Both the position numbers and the translations under genes were made by a program. Below the pieces are notes generated by a model. It was not told the DNA's origin. It searched no databases and saw nothing but the letters and a program-made list of their open reading frames with translations. From Gracilaria vermiculophylla (lineage: Eukaryota; Rhodophyta; Florideophyceae; Gracilariales; Gracilariaceae), in contig JAHNZQ020000227.1 of assembly GCA_019155205.2 (NCBI GenBank), positions 228,600 through 292,599 on the forward strand: a stretch of 64,000 nucleotides of DNA, read 5' to 3'. Of the stretch, positions 30,973 through 39,547 are shown in pieces. The first letter of the stretch is position 1. Each line of letters opens with the position of its first letter.

Positions 30973-32644
30973 ATGAGTGCAGCGTCAAATGATCCATCGC
31001 ACACCTCCGTCCACAACAAGCTCCTTAGTTCAACAAAAAATGATTCAACACACAGTCATCCCGAACAGGCGCTGTGCCTCTGGCATCTGAACGCCCTGTT
31101 TTTCTTCGCCATCGCTCTGCGAGCAGCGGTAGCCTTTCATCCATACTCAGGTGCGTGCAGTCAAACCTCGCAACCGCCAACAACAACCTGTGCCTTATGC
31201 TTTGCTCTCATCCGAAACGCTAACTCATTACTAAACCAAAACAATGTCAGGCGAAAAAACGCCCCCCACGTATGGCGACTTCGAAGCTCAGCGCCATTGG
31301 ATGGAGATTACGCTCAATCTCCCGCCCCGCCACTGGTACACAAACACAACCGAGAACGATCTGTCGTACTGGGGTCTTGACTATCCGCCGCTCTCTGCCT
31401 ATGTGTCGCTTCTCACGGCCTACTTCATATCCCTCGCAGACCCTGCCGCAGTTGCTCTCCATCGTTCACGCGGATATGAGACACAGCTAACTCGCGCCGC
31501 CATGCGTCTCAGTGTCATTATTGCCGACATTCTTGTCTTCTTTCCGTCTTTGTTCATCTTGCTTTCTACAGTACATCACAACAGCAACCGCCCTTCGCGC
31601 TTCTTCTCTCATCAGCCAGTACAGCTTGGCAGATCACTCGCTTTTTGTCTCACCCTCCCAGCACTGTTGATGATTGATCATGCTCACTTTCAGTACAATA
31701 ACATCAGTTTGGGGCTCTTCATGTTCTCACTTGCATGTTTCCTACAGCAAAGAGACATGTTGGGAGCTGCGCTTTTCTGCTCCGCCATTTACTTCAAGCA
31801 GATGCTACTATACTACGCCCCCTGTATCTTTTGTCTTCTTGTCGGTCGAATGTATCGACTGTCCACATCCCGCGGAATCAAACCGGCATTCGTGTATGCG
31901 TCCAAGATACTGGCATCAATCGCTCTCGTCACATGCCTCACATTTGCTCCGTGGCTTTCTGACCGCCAGCTCCTTTTCGCTGCGGTAGCTCGACTTTTTC
32001 CGACATCAAGAGGTTTGTACGAGGATAAAGTAGCCAACGTGTGGTGTTCAATCTCCGTGCTGTTCAAAGCGAACCAGTGGTTCTCGCAGCAAAACTTGTT
32101 GCTGCTTTGCGCACTGGCCACCGTCGCCGCTTCACTGCCGTTCTGCGTGGCGTTGATTTCGAACCCTTCCACAACGAGAATTCTGCTCGCCGCGTTCGGA
32201 TGTGCTCTTAGTGCGTTCCTGTTCTCGTTTCAAGTACACGAGAAGCAAATCCTCATTCCGCTCATTCCCATTGCTGTGCTCCATAGCCAGTTTCCCCGAT
32301 TGTCTGCATGGATGTCATTCGCTGCCGTGTTTTCCATGTTTCCCTTGCTGTCTCGGGAAGGCTCAGGAACGGCGTATCTTGCAACGATTGCAATCCATGC
32401 ATCCGTCATATCGTTTTCTGCGACCTCCATGCGCACTAGCGCCCAGGACCACATGTGTGCGAAGTGGATTCCTCTCACAACTGTGGCGGTCACCTTCGCG
32501 GCATTAGGTCTGAATTTTGCTCTTATTTTCGTCGCTCCCCCATCAAATGCGCCGGATATCCTCGTCTTGCTCAATACGGCCTTCGCTTGTGGCCACTTTG
32601 TCATGATCTACATTTTCTCTCTTCGATATGTATTTCTGTACTGA
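30973..32644 (+). CDS. ALG6: ALG6 dolichol-P-glucose glucosyltransferase (GT57), one intron
   Basis: Two exons, 30973-31150 and 31251-32644, join to give 523 residues. ALG6 adds the first glucose to the lipid-linked Man9 oligosaccharide in the ER. The splice is set by homology: exon 1 ends FFFAIALRAAVAFHPYSG and exon 2 resumes EKTPPTYGDFEAQRHWMEIT, which is the contiguous GT57 block; then NTTENDLSYWGLDYPPLSAY is diagnostic for ALG6 rather than ALG8. Later motifs are DHAHFQYNNISLGLFM and QVHEKQILIPLIP, among about ten hydrophobic segments. Reading the long second frame alone from an ATG at 31244 would start inside the intron and lose the first membrane segment. The ATG at 30973 (MSAASNDPSH) gives a short cytosolic head. 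PSD follows 207 bp downstream on the same strand. Confidence 0.93.
31151..31250 (+). other. Intron of ALG6 (100 bp)
   Basis: Donor GTGCGT, acceptor TCAG at 31247-31250, branch-site candidate GCTAAC at about 31219-31224. Splicing joins TCA G|GC, restoring SGEK in the conserved block. Confidence 0.9.
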
Positions 32645-32851
32645 TTAACTCAAGTCCTCTCGAAATCGATCACGCTCTCCATTTGCACTTATCGCTTCCT
32701 GATCAACGCTCAGATTGTGCAAAGGAGTTCAAGATATCCTTGTTTACAAAACATCAACGCATGACACAAAAGTGATTCCTGATCGATAATTTCAAACTCG
32801 TTAGCCCTTGAAAAGTTCTGCCAAACTACTTGTAGAACGACGGCAGTTTAC

Positions 32852-33955
32852 ATGATGAGAATGAGAGTCGCTCGCAAAACCAATTCCAACACGCATGGGA
32901 GGATGTTTGGGCGTTTCGTTTTGCTGAGCACGGGGGTCGGCATTGGAGCTTTGGCTGCCGCTCACTGGAAGGAAGGCCCAAAAGTATCAAAGAAAGCACA
33001 CGTCCTTCGCGCAGTTCCTTTGAATGTGATTGGGGTTGCAGCCCACTACGCCGCTTCCGTTCCGATCCCCCGGCCGTTCAGAAACGCTGCATACTCTCAA
33101 TACTGTTCCTTCGTAGGGTGTGATCCATCGGAAGCAGATAAGAATCTGGAAGAATTCCGCTCTCTCGCGGAGTTTTTCGCCCGAGGAATTCGGGCCGATC
33201 TGCGACCAATAGACCAACAAGGAAATATGATCGTGCCATGCGACGGTCGTGTTCTCGCAGCTGGACCCGTTGGAGCGTACGGGTCGATTGACGTGAAAGG
33301 CGTGAAATACAGGATTCGGGATCTTGTGGGGGCAAATGAGAGAGAGCCATTAGCTGTCACCTCTGTTGCTGTCGCGGATCGTGAAGAAAGTGGATCAAGG
33401 CTTTGGTATGTCGTGATTCATATGAGTCCAGGGCACTGCCACAGATTCGTTTCGCCCACAAAATGGGTTGTAAAAGATAGAAGAAACATAGAAGGGTACC
33501 TGCTTTGGATGAATCCAGGAATCGAGGGCTTGTACACGCAGAATGAACGAGTTGCAGTGGTTGGGAGATGGGATTATGGCCTACTGGCGGTTGCAGCTGT
33601 GGGCGCTGCCGGTAGAGGATCCATTGTTTTAGATGCCGATGGCGAACCGTTTCAACCCCGTATACGTCCAAGTCTAAATCGGGTGTCTGTACGCACCTTT
33701 GAAGATGACAAAGTATTGAAGCGAGGTGAAGCACTTGGACAGTTTCGCCTGGGATCTGCCATCGTGCTCCTATTTGAGGCCCCTGAGGCTAGCTTAAGAT
33801 TTGCTGTGCAAGAAGGTGATTTGGTCAAATTGGGGCAGAGACTGGTTTCCGTCGAGGGCTCGCCCTCAAAGGAAGTCAAATTAGAATCAATGGATTTGAC
33901 AACGAAGAAAAGCACTGTATCGCCTTCACGAGCGAGATTTAGGCGGGCGTGGTGA
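32852..33955 (+). CDS. PSD1: Phosphatidylserine decarboxylase, mitochondrial type
   Basis: 367 residues. The enzyme makes phosphatidylethanolamine from phosphatidylserine, normally at the mitochondrial inner membrane. The basic N-terminus (MMRMRVARKTNSN) and one hydrophobic segment (FVLLSTGVGIGALAAAH) fit targeting and anchoring. Family motifs: FRSLAEFFARGIRADLRPI, VPCDGRVL with the catalytic Asp, VIHMSPGHCHRFVSP with the catalytic His, and the self-cleavage site near the C-terminus. Here the usual LGST is LGSA: the serine (Ser302) that becomes the pyruvoyl group is present, but the following Thr is Ala. The protein therefore probably still splits into beta and alpha chains. The ATG at 32852 is directly followed by a second Met. 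Confidence 0.92.
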   Translation: MMRMRVARKTNSNTHGRMFGRFVLLSTGVGIGALAAAHWKEGPKVSKKAHVLRAVPLNVIGVAAHYAASVPIPRPFRNAAYSQYCSFVGCDPSEADKNLEEFRSLAEFFARGIRADLRPIDQQGNMIVPCDGRVLAAGPVGAYGSIDVKGVKYRIRDLVGANEREPLAVTSVAVADREESGSRLWYVVIHMSPGHCHRFVSPTKWVVKDRRNIEGYLLWMNPGIEGLYTQNERVAVVGRWDYGLLAVAAVGAAGRGSIVLDADGEPFQPRIRPSLNRVSVRTFEDDKVLKRGEALGQFRLGSAIVLLFEAPEASLRFAVQEGDLVKLGQRLVSVEGSPSKEVKLESMDLTTKKSTVSPSRARFRRAW

Positions 33956-34152
33956 CAAGCAGTCCTCCTTTGTCGTTGTTTTTCTTTGAAACAGCGTATT
34001 ACCAATTCCCCTGTAACAAGTTGGACAGTAAACATAATATTCACAGACAGAGAGTAGTCAATATTCATAAGCTGGGATCATTTTGTACATCTTCTGTCCC
34101 TGTGACGACGCAACATTCTCTTCTTTGATCGACAGGGAACTGTCATAGTGCC

Positions 34153-36666
34153 CTACCCGAACCGAAAGCCTCTAGCCGCAGCTTCCTTCTTCAATCTATC
34201 GGTTGTAGATTCAAGATGTGAACTGACTTGGTCGAGGCGATTCGTTATCCCAGACTCTTTCAGCGATGACCCAAATCTGTCGAACAATGAAAACATAGAA
34301 CCAAGTGCCACGTTTTGACTTTCAGTGTTAGCGCCCATGCCATCGGAAGAGTCATTAACCGGCTCTGACTCGAGCGTTGAGAGGCTCGTGTCGACCATAG
34401 AGCGATCTTGCAAAGAATTTCTGGGTGATGCAGGATTGCCTTTGCTAGACCCAAGTCTTTGCGATGGGCCGATCCTTCGCGAGTAATTCAAAACGAGTGG
34501 AGCAGCTTCTGCGCGACGAAGACCTTTGATTTCCAGTATCTGTTGAAAATCTTCGGCAGTTCCGTTGGGCACAAGAGCCACATAAGTGTCCACGCTCACA
34601 TCAAGCGGCGCCAAAATCACTTTCAGCATTGCTTCAACATTACCCATCTCGCGATTTACTTGCTTCACAAAGGACGCAGGTGCAGCGATATGCACAGATG
34701 GCGGTAACTCGAGAAGGGCAGCTTTCAGCGCTGATGAATCAAGAAGAATCTGTTGAGCACCGAAATTGTTCATCTGCTCACAATGATAAACATGTTTCCT
34801 GTAACGAGCGAGGAACGATACGGCGAGTTTCTCAAGGAAAAATCTGAAATGGTGTTTCTCGAGCGATTTGATGAGATCATTGGCAGTAGTGACCAACTTT
34901 GTGCTGATACTTTGTGCCCAGGTACTAGTGTCTCCAACTTCGGACCATTTTGCCCAATTCTGGGAAGACATGACCTTCAAATCTATTTCCAAGTCCTCGT
35001 CAATAAGCGCCACTATCGATTGCACACCCTTGGCCGAAACAGCCGAAAACTTTTCTCTTTCCGCCGACAAGTCAATATCCATCACGAAAGCCTGTTCCAC
35101 AGTTCTACGTAAGCTTTCTTCCAGCTGCTCCACGGTGGTAGAACAATACTCTGCTGTGTTGACAATCGCACAAGCGCGTTGGATCGTTCTTTCGTACACC
35201 TCGGGGTTCGTGCTATCTGCCAGGGGGTTTTGCGAGAACCCAGGAAGTTGTTTAACAAGGGCGGACGCATAAAATGAGAGGTGCTTTCGGAACACACGAT
35301 GCAATGAAAACAGCGGTTGTCGGACATCTAACGAAGCACATGTTCGCATAGACTTCTTAATGACGAGAAACAGCTCCGTGCCTGACTTGAGGACATTGCT
35401 ATCTTCGCAAACCCATGTCTCATCTCGCAGCAGCTCGTTTAGCACAATCTTTAGGTGTTCGTCCTCTTGGTTAATATAGGCGCCCATCCACGGCCCGAAG
35501 CTCTCGCTTATCATGCCCACAAAAGAAGAACTTCCTTTCGCATTGAAACGACGGTCCAACTCAATTTCAAATTCCTTTGTTTGACTCAGGGCGCGAATCA
35601 TTACGGCGACATCCCTGTCCGCCCCGACGTCCAGCGTTCGCGAAGTCCAGTTTTTCAGTTCCGCCACAATGCCTTCAGCTACCCGTCGCGCTACTCCCCA
35701 TTCGTGTGGAAATACTTTGCCCCAACCCCGGTCAGTCTGCTCTCCACCCAATCGCGCCCAATTTGAACGCAGTTCTTTCCGTAACCACGAAAACCGCTTG
35801 TCGACGCTAGCAAGGCCGCTTTTGTCCATTTCAAACGCAGCCCGAAAGGCAGCCTTTCGGGATTTAATGTACGATCCCAATAGTTCTGCTCGAACAGTTG
35901 ACCCCATAGCTTCCGAAACAAGACACGCTGTGTGCAAGCGGTTCACCGCCGAGTCAAATTTTGGAGATGGAGATGTTGCAAGAGACAAGACATCCGAGTA
36001 TCGTTTGAATTCCGTGAGAACGGTCGCGCGAAGCGTTTCGGTGGCGACGGCAGCCCGGGCGCGCAGTTGCGACAGCTGCTTTGGCGCACGTTGGGAATCG
36101 AACAGGGCGAGAGAGTCGCGCACGGCGGTGAACACATGAAGGTGCCCGGAAATGCTTTCCAGGGAGGTTGAAGTGGCTGCATGCTCGAGCTTTATCACGG
36201 CGTCATCTAGGGTGATTAGCGCTTCCATTGCTCTCGAAGTGGCAGTTGTGTTCTCAAGCGCAGTGTATAGCGGAGTGGCTGGCTCTAGCGCTTCTGTCAA
36301 ACTCATGGTCGCAGTTTCAGCCTCTTGCTTGAGTTCGGAGAGCGAAGCTTCGGCAGTTGAAAGGGAAGACAACGTGCTTTGCACATTCTCATTAATGGGA
36401 TTGGTATCGTTTCGATGGCGATCAATGAGAGATGAAAGCTCTGTATCAAGACGATGCAAAGCAGCATCAATCTGATCCAGAAAGTCAGTTAGGTTGGCTT
36501 TGAGATTTTGTTCAGTAGGAAAGCGATTGTTAAGATACGAAGATACATCGATTGGAGAGTCGAGCGGAATGCTTAGAGCGGTAATTTGTTCTAGTTCGGG
36601 AAGATCCACGGGTTGCGGATTCGCGGACAGAGCTTTATTTTGCACGCGTAGGTTTAAACGACTCAT
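34153..36666 (-). CDS. VPS53: VPS53 subunit of the GARP/EARP tethering complex
   Basis: 837 residues from ATG 36666, intronless. VPS53 with VPS51, VPS52 and VPS54 tethers endosome-derived vesicles at the trans-Golgi. Family features: N-terminal IPLDSPIDVSSYLNNRFPTE matching the conserved 'F.P..YIN..FPTEQSL' start, followed by coiled-coil helices (LTDFLDQIDAALHRLDTELS), the middle CATCHR-type region with GPWMGAYINQEDEHLKIVLN, and the block IVNTAEYCSTTVEQLEESLR, which is diagnostic for VPS53. The last 120 residues are Ser-rich and disordered, ending LDQVSSHLESTTDRLKKEAA. It is convergent with PSD (197 bp) and divergent from the FKBP-MsrA gene. Confidence 0.93.
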   Translation of the reverse strand: MSRLNLRVQNKALSANPQPVDLPELEQITALSIPLDSPIDVSSYLNNRFPTEQNLKANLTDFLDQIDAALHRLDTELSSLIDRHRNDTNPINENVQSTLSSLSTAEASLSELKQEAETATMSLTEALEPATPLYTALENTTATSRAMEALITLDDAVIKLEHAATSTSLESISGHLHVFTAVRDSLALFDSQRAPKQLSQLRARAAVATETLRATVLTEFKRYSDVLSLATSPSPKFDSAVNRLHTACLVSEAMGSTVRAELLGSYIKSRKAAFRAAFEMDKSGLASVDKRFSWLRKELRSNWARLGGEQTDRGWGKVFPHEWGVARRVAEGIVAELKNWTSRTLDVGADRDVAVMIRALSQTKEFEIELDRRFNAKGSSSFVGMISESFGPWMGAYINQEDEHLKIVLNELLRDETWVCEDSNVLKSGTELFLVIKKSMRTCASLDVRQPLFSLHRVFRKHLSFYASALVKQLPGFSQNPLADSTNPEVYERTIQRACAIVNTAEYCSTTVEQLEESLRRTVEQAFVMDIDLSAEREKFSAVSAKGVQSIVALIDEDLEIDLKVMSSQNWAKWSEVGDTSTWAQSISTKLVTTANDLIKSLEKHHFRFFLEKLAVSFLARYRKHVYHCEQMNNFGAQQILLDSSALKAALLELPPSVHIAAPASFVKQVNREMGNVEAMLKVILAPLDVSVDTYVALVPNGTAEDFQQILEIKGLRRAEAAPLVLNYSRRIGPSQRLGSSKGNPASPRNSLQDRSMVDTSLSTLESEPVNDSSDGMGANTESQNVALGSMFSLFDRFGSSLKESGITNRLDQVSSHLESTTDRLKKEAAARGFRFG

Positions 36667-37039
36667 GTGTACGAGAAAGGGGGAGAGGGGGGTGTGGTGG
36701 GAGACGCGGGGTAGGGCTGCAATAATGGTGAGTTAGATGAGGAAGTCGGGCTGGCGTTGATGTGAAGATGAGTCAGTTGCTCAAGGTGTACAGTCAACAG
36801 TTGGCAGGGGTGACATGCATTGCGATCTTTCAGCAGTTTCAAGATACTACCGTCAGTCAGGTTGTACACGTGGGGTTCCGTCAGTTGGCGTAAGCCTTGT
36901 CAGAGAGCGTTCAGCTCCACACAACCCACCTCGCTGGGCACGACAAAGAAGAGGGGAGCAAGCTGAACCTCCCAAGAGTGCTGAAGCGCGCGACGTCGAC
37001 AACATATTATCTGTAGATATGCTTTACCTCAATCCAATC
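36667..37039. promoter_or_regulatory. Divergent promoter between VPS53 and FKBP-MsrA
   Basis: 373 bp. The FKBP-MsrA frame is open back to 36815, but this leader lacks protein-like character. No TATA box seen. Confidence 0.35.
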
Positions 37040-38509
37040 ATGAAGCGCACCGCTTTTGTTCAGCCTCTTATCGTAGGCCGTGGCTGTTTTATCCACGGAA
37101 GGACACGCCAGGCTGCGCTTACGTCATCGTCGCCAAGTTCACTGAGGTTCTGCAGCGGCTCCCGACGAACGGCAACCAATTTTAAACACATTAACGTGCG
37201 CGGCACCAGGACAGTTTCAATGCGAATTGCCTCTGATGGTGACTCTGTTAATGTCCATTACACGGGTTTCTTGGATGACGGAACTCAGTTTGATTCCTCC
37301 AGAGGCGGTGCACCACTCAACTTTGTCATCGGCGCTGGCACGGTGATTCGAGGGTTTGACGATGTACGTATGCATATCTTGCAAGAGGGAAATGCGCAGA
37401 AAGAATTGGCAACATCTAACATGAGCACGGACATCAACGCGAGAAGGCTGTGCGGGGTCTGCGCGTAGGGGAGTCTCGGCGATCTCGGATTGAAACTGAG
37501 ATGGCGTACGGGCAACGGTCCGATGAGCTTATCATTAGTATTGCGGCTGCTAGCGTGCCAAAAGAGATGAGTTTGAAGGTGGGAGATCGCGTGCCGCTGT
37601 CAAATGGATTGAAGGCGACCGTGCTTGAGACAAATGAAAAAGAGGTGCGACTCGACGCCAATCACGAACTTGCTGGAAAGGCTCTGACGTTTGATATGGA
37701 GCTTGTTGGGTTCCACGAACCAGTGCTGCAAGCGGTTCAAAAGGGATTGAAACGAGCGATATTTGGACTGGGATGCTTCTGGGGTATGTACAGCGCTGTT
37801 GCATGTTGACGATGCAGCGGGATTTTCGATGATATGCGTCATGCGTTTTCTAACCAGATGTTGTGTTGGGCGACTTTAGGGGCTGAACTGGCGTTTCAGA
37901 GAATGAAAGGAGTTGTGAGCACCAAGGTGGGGTACACGCAAGGGGACACGGTGAATCCGAGCTACGAACAGGTGTGCTCCGGGACGACCGGGCACGTGGA
38001 GGCAGTGGCGGTGGACTACGACGAATCCGTCGTGAGCTACGACGAACTGCTGCAAATGTTCTGGGAGAGACTGGGCAAATCGGCGTTGACACTTAATCAG
38101 GTGGGCAATGATGTACGTTTTGGTGAGGGTTGAAGCACTGGACGGCGCTTTTCGATTTGGCTAACGTGGAGCATGTGCTGTTTGTGTAGGTTGGAAGCCA
38201 GTATCGGAGTGGAATTTACTGTCTGGACGATACGCAGCGTAAGAAGGCGGAGGAATCATGCAAATCGGCCAGCGAACGGCTCGGGCAGCGCGTCGTAGTG
38301 GAGGTGAGGGACAGCGAAGATGTGGCGTTCTACGTCGCTGAAAGCTACCACCAGAGGTACGTCGCGGAGCGCACTCGCGCGCGCGAGCAGGCGGCGACTG
38401 ACTCGAGTTTATGTGCGGTTGCGGCGGGCGCACATGTGACAGGTACCTGGAAAAAGGCGGGCAGAGCGCGGCGAAAGGCGCGACGGAGACGATTCGGTGC
38501 TACGGCTGA
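37040..38509 (+). CDS. FKBP (SlyD-like) - MsrA fusion protein, plastid-targeted, five exons
   Basis: Exons 37040-37363, 37447-37783, 37880-38112, 38190-38356 and 38443-38509 join in frame to give 375 residues. An N-terminal presequence (MKRTAFVQPLIVGRG..., about 60 residues) resembles red-algal transit peptides. Next comes an FKBP prolyl isomerase (VNVHYTGFLDDGTQFDSS, VIRGFDD|AVRGLRVGE, EMAYGQRSD) with a SlyD-type inserted flap domain (RVPLSNGLKATVLETN, VRLDANHELAGKALTFDMEL). Then a complete MsrA: GCFWG with catalytic Cys218, FQRMKGVVSTKVGYTQGDTV, GHVEAVAVDYDESVVSYDEL, GNDVGSQYRSGIY, ESYHQRYLEKGGQSAAKG and the C-terminal recycling IRCYG. MsrA repairs methionine-S-sulfoxide, so one polypeptide would combine refolding and oxidative repair. 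An alternative ATG is at 37019. Confidence 0.88.
37364..37446 (+). other. Intron 1 of FKBP-MsrA, with NAGNAG acceptor
   Basis: Donor GTACGT; branch candidate TCTAAC at 37415-37420. The acceptor is GAGAAG: splicing after the first AG (37443) adds one Lys, after the second (37446) gives the canonical FKBP junction. Either keeps the frame. Confidence 0.8.
37784..37879 (+). other. Intron 2 of FKBP-MsrA (96 bp)
   Basis: Donor GTATGT, branch candidate CTAAC at 37850-37854, acceptor TTTAG. It splits the catalytic GCFWG codon set: TGG G|GG GCT restores FWGAE. Confidence 0.9.
38113..38189 (+). other. Intron 3 of FKBP-MsrA (77 bp)
   Basis: Donor GTACGT, branch candidate CTAAC at 38161-38165, acceptor TGTAG. 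The junction GND|VGSQYRSG is the conserved MsrA block. Confidence 0.9.
38357..38442 (+). other. Intron 4 of FKBP-MsrA (86 bp)
   Basis: Donor GTACGT, acceptor GACAG; the branch site is weaker (CTGAC near 38398). AG|G TAC CTG restores HQRYLEKGG. Confidence 0.85.
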
Positions 38510-38628
38510 GGGGGCGGTTCAAAAATTCAAACGGTGCGCCGGAGGAAGCGGCGGGAGACGGCGGCGACGGCAGTGGTGGCGGCGCAGAGGCGCTCGGGGC
38601 GACGACGCGGGAGGGATGCGGCAGCGGC

Positions 38629-38647
38629 GGGGGGGGGGGGGGGGGGG
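38629..38647 (+). repeat. Poly-G tract (G19)
   Basis: An uninterrupted run of 19 G, 120 bp after the FKBP-MsrA stop codon. Confidence 0.95.
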
Positions 38648-39036
38648 TAAGCCGCGCTGCTAGGGCGCCAATGGAAGCGGCTGCTCACCGGCGCGCGCGC
38701 GCGGCGCGACGCGGCGCGTAGGACCTTACAGCGCGCGCGCGCCGCTCATGAGTTTTATAAACGAGCGCCAAAGACGGGCGCAGGGCGCATGCGCCATTGC
38801 GCCAGTCTGGCGGCGCCACGCTTGCGCGCGCGGGGGGGGCGGCGCGCGCGCGCCGCACGCGCGCGGCGGCGCCGTCAGCCGCGGCGCGCGTCGCGCGCCT
38901 GCGCTTGCTGAGCGCGCCGCGGTGGCGCCGCCCAGTGCGCGCGCTGTCGCGCCTTCGCTCCCTCCGCGCCCTGCGCCGCTCTTGACTGCGCCTCACCTGC
39001 GCCCCTGCGCCCGCGGCTGCCTTGCCGCGCTTTCGA

Positions 39037-39059
39037 CCCCCCCCCCCCCCCCCCCCCCC
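39037..39059 (+). repeat. Poly-C tract (C23)
   Basis: An uninterrupted run of 23 C, about 490 bp upstream of the next ATG. It is complementary to the G19 run 390 bp away. Confidence 0.95.
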
Positions 39060-39547
39060 GCCCGACCCGTGCGCGCCGCTACCCGCCCTGCGCCGCCGTC
39101 CCCGCGCTCCGCGCCGCCGTCCTCGCGCAACCGCAAGCGCTCGACTCGCCCTGCGTCCCCAGCTCCTTCCCCCTTCCCCCCCTGCTACCCCCGTCGCCCG
39201 CGCCCCCACCCCCCCCCGCTACCTCGCGTGTGTCTCCGCCACCCCATCTCCCCCGTCGCTGTGTGTGCGCGCCCGCTCAGCGCCCCCGATTACACCGTTG
39301 CGCTGTGCGCCTTTATACGCCCAAACCACCCCCCTCCCCCTTATTCGCCTCTCACATCACTTGCCCGCGTCGCTCGCCCCCGTCTCCGCGCTCTCCTATT
39401 CGCTTCCCTTTCGAGACTCTGTTCCTCGCCTAGCCCTTGCTTTGAGCTGCGCTCCGCGCCTCCTCTGCCTTGCACGCCGCCCCGCACCGCCCACCACTAT
39501 CCCCCCTCCCTATCTTCCTTACTTGTCCTCCCCGTTTGCACCTCGAC

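Larger units (their letters stand above)
38510..39547. promoter_or_regulatory. Extreme GC island with opposed G19 and C23 homopolymers
   Basis: About 1 kb between same-strand genes. It contains a 19-G run (38629-38647), a TATA-like TTTTATAAA at about 38752-38760, long gcgcgc stretches, and a 23-C run (39037-39059), followed by a C/T-rich leader up to the next ATG. Frames are open on both strands for over 150 codons, but they are pure Arg/Ala/Pro composition. Confidence 0.5.

Noticed and set aside
31244..31250. ATG at 31244 as start of ALG6
   Set aside because: It lies at the 3' end of the intron; homology requires exon 1 (30973-31150) upstream.
37450..37809. Separate gene starting inside the second FKBP-MsrA exon
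   Set aside because: It is an internal exon; conserved FKBP and MsrA blocks continue on both sides across canonical splice sites.
38685..39209. 174-codon minus-strand frame in the G19/C23 island
   Set aside because: Low-complexity Arg/Ala/Gly with no protein features.
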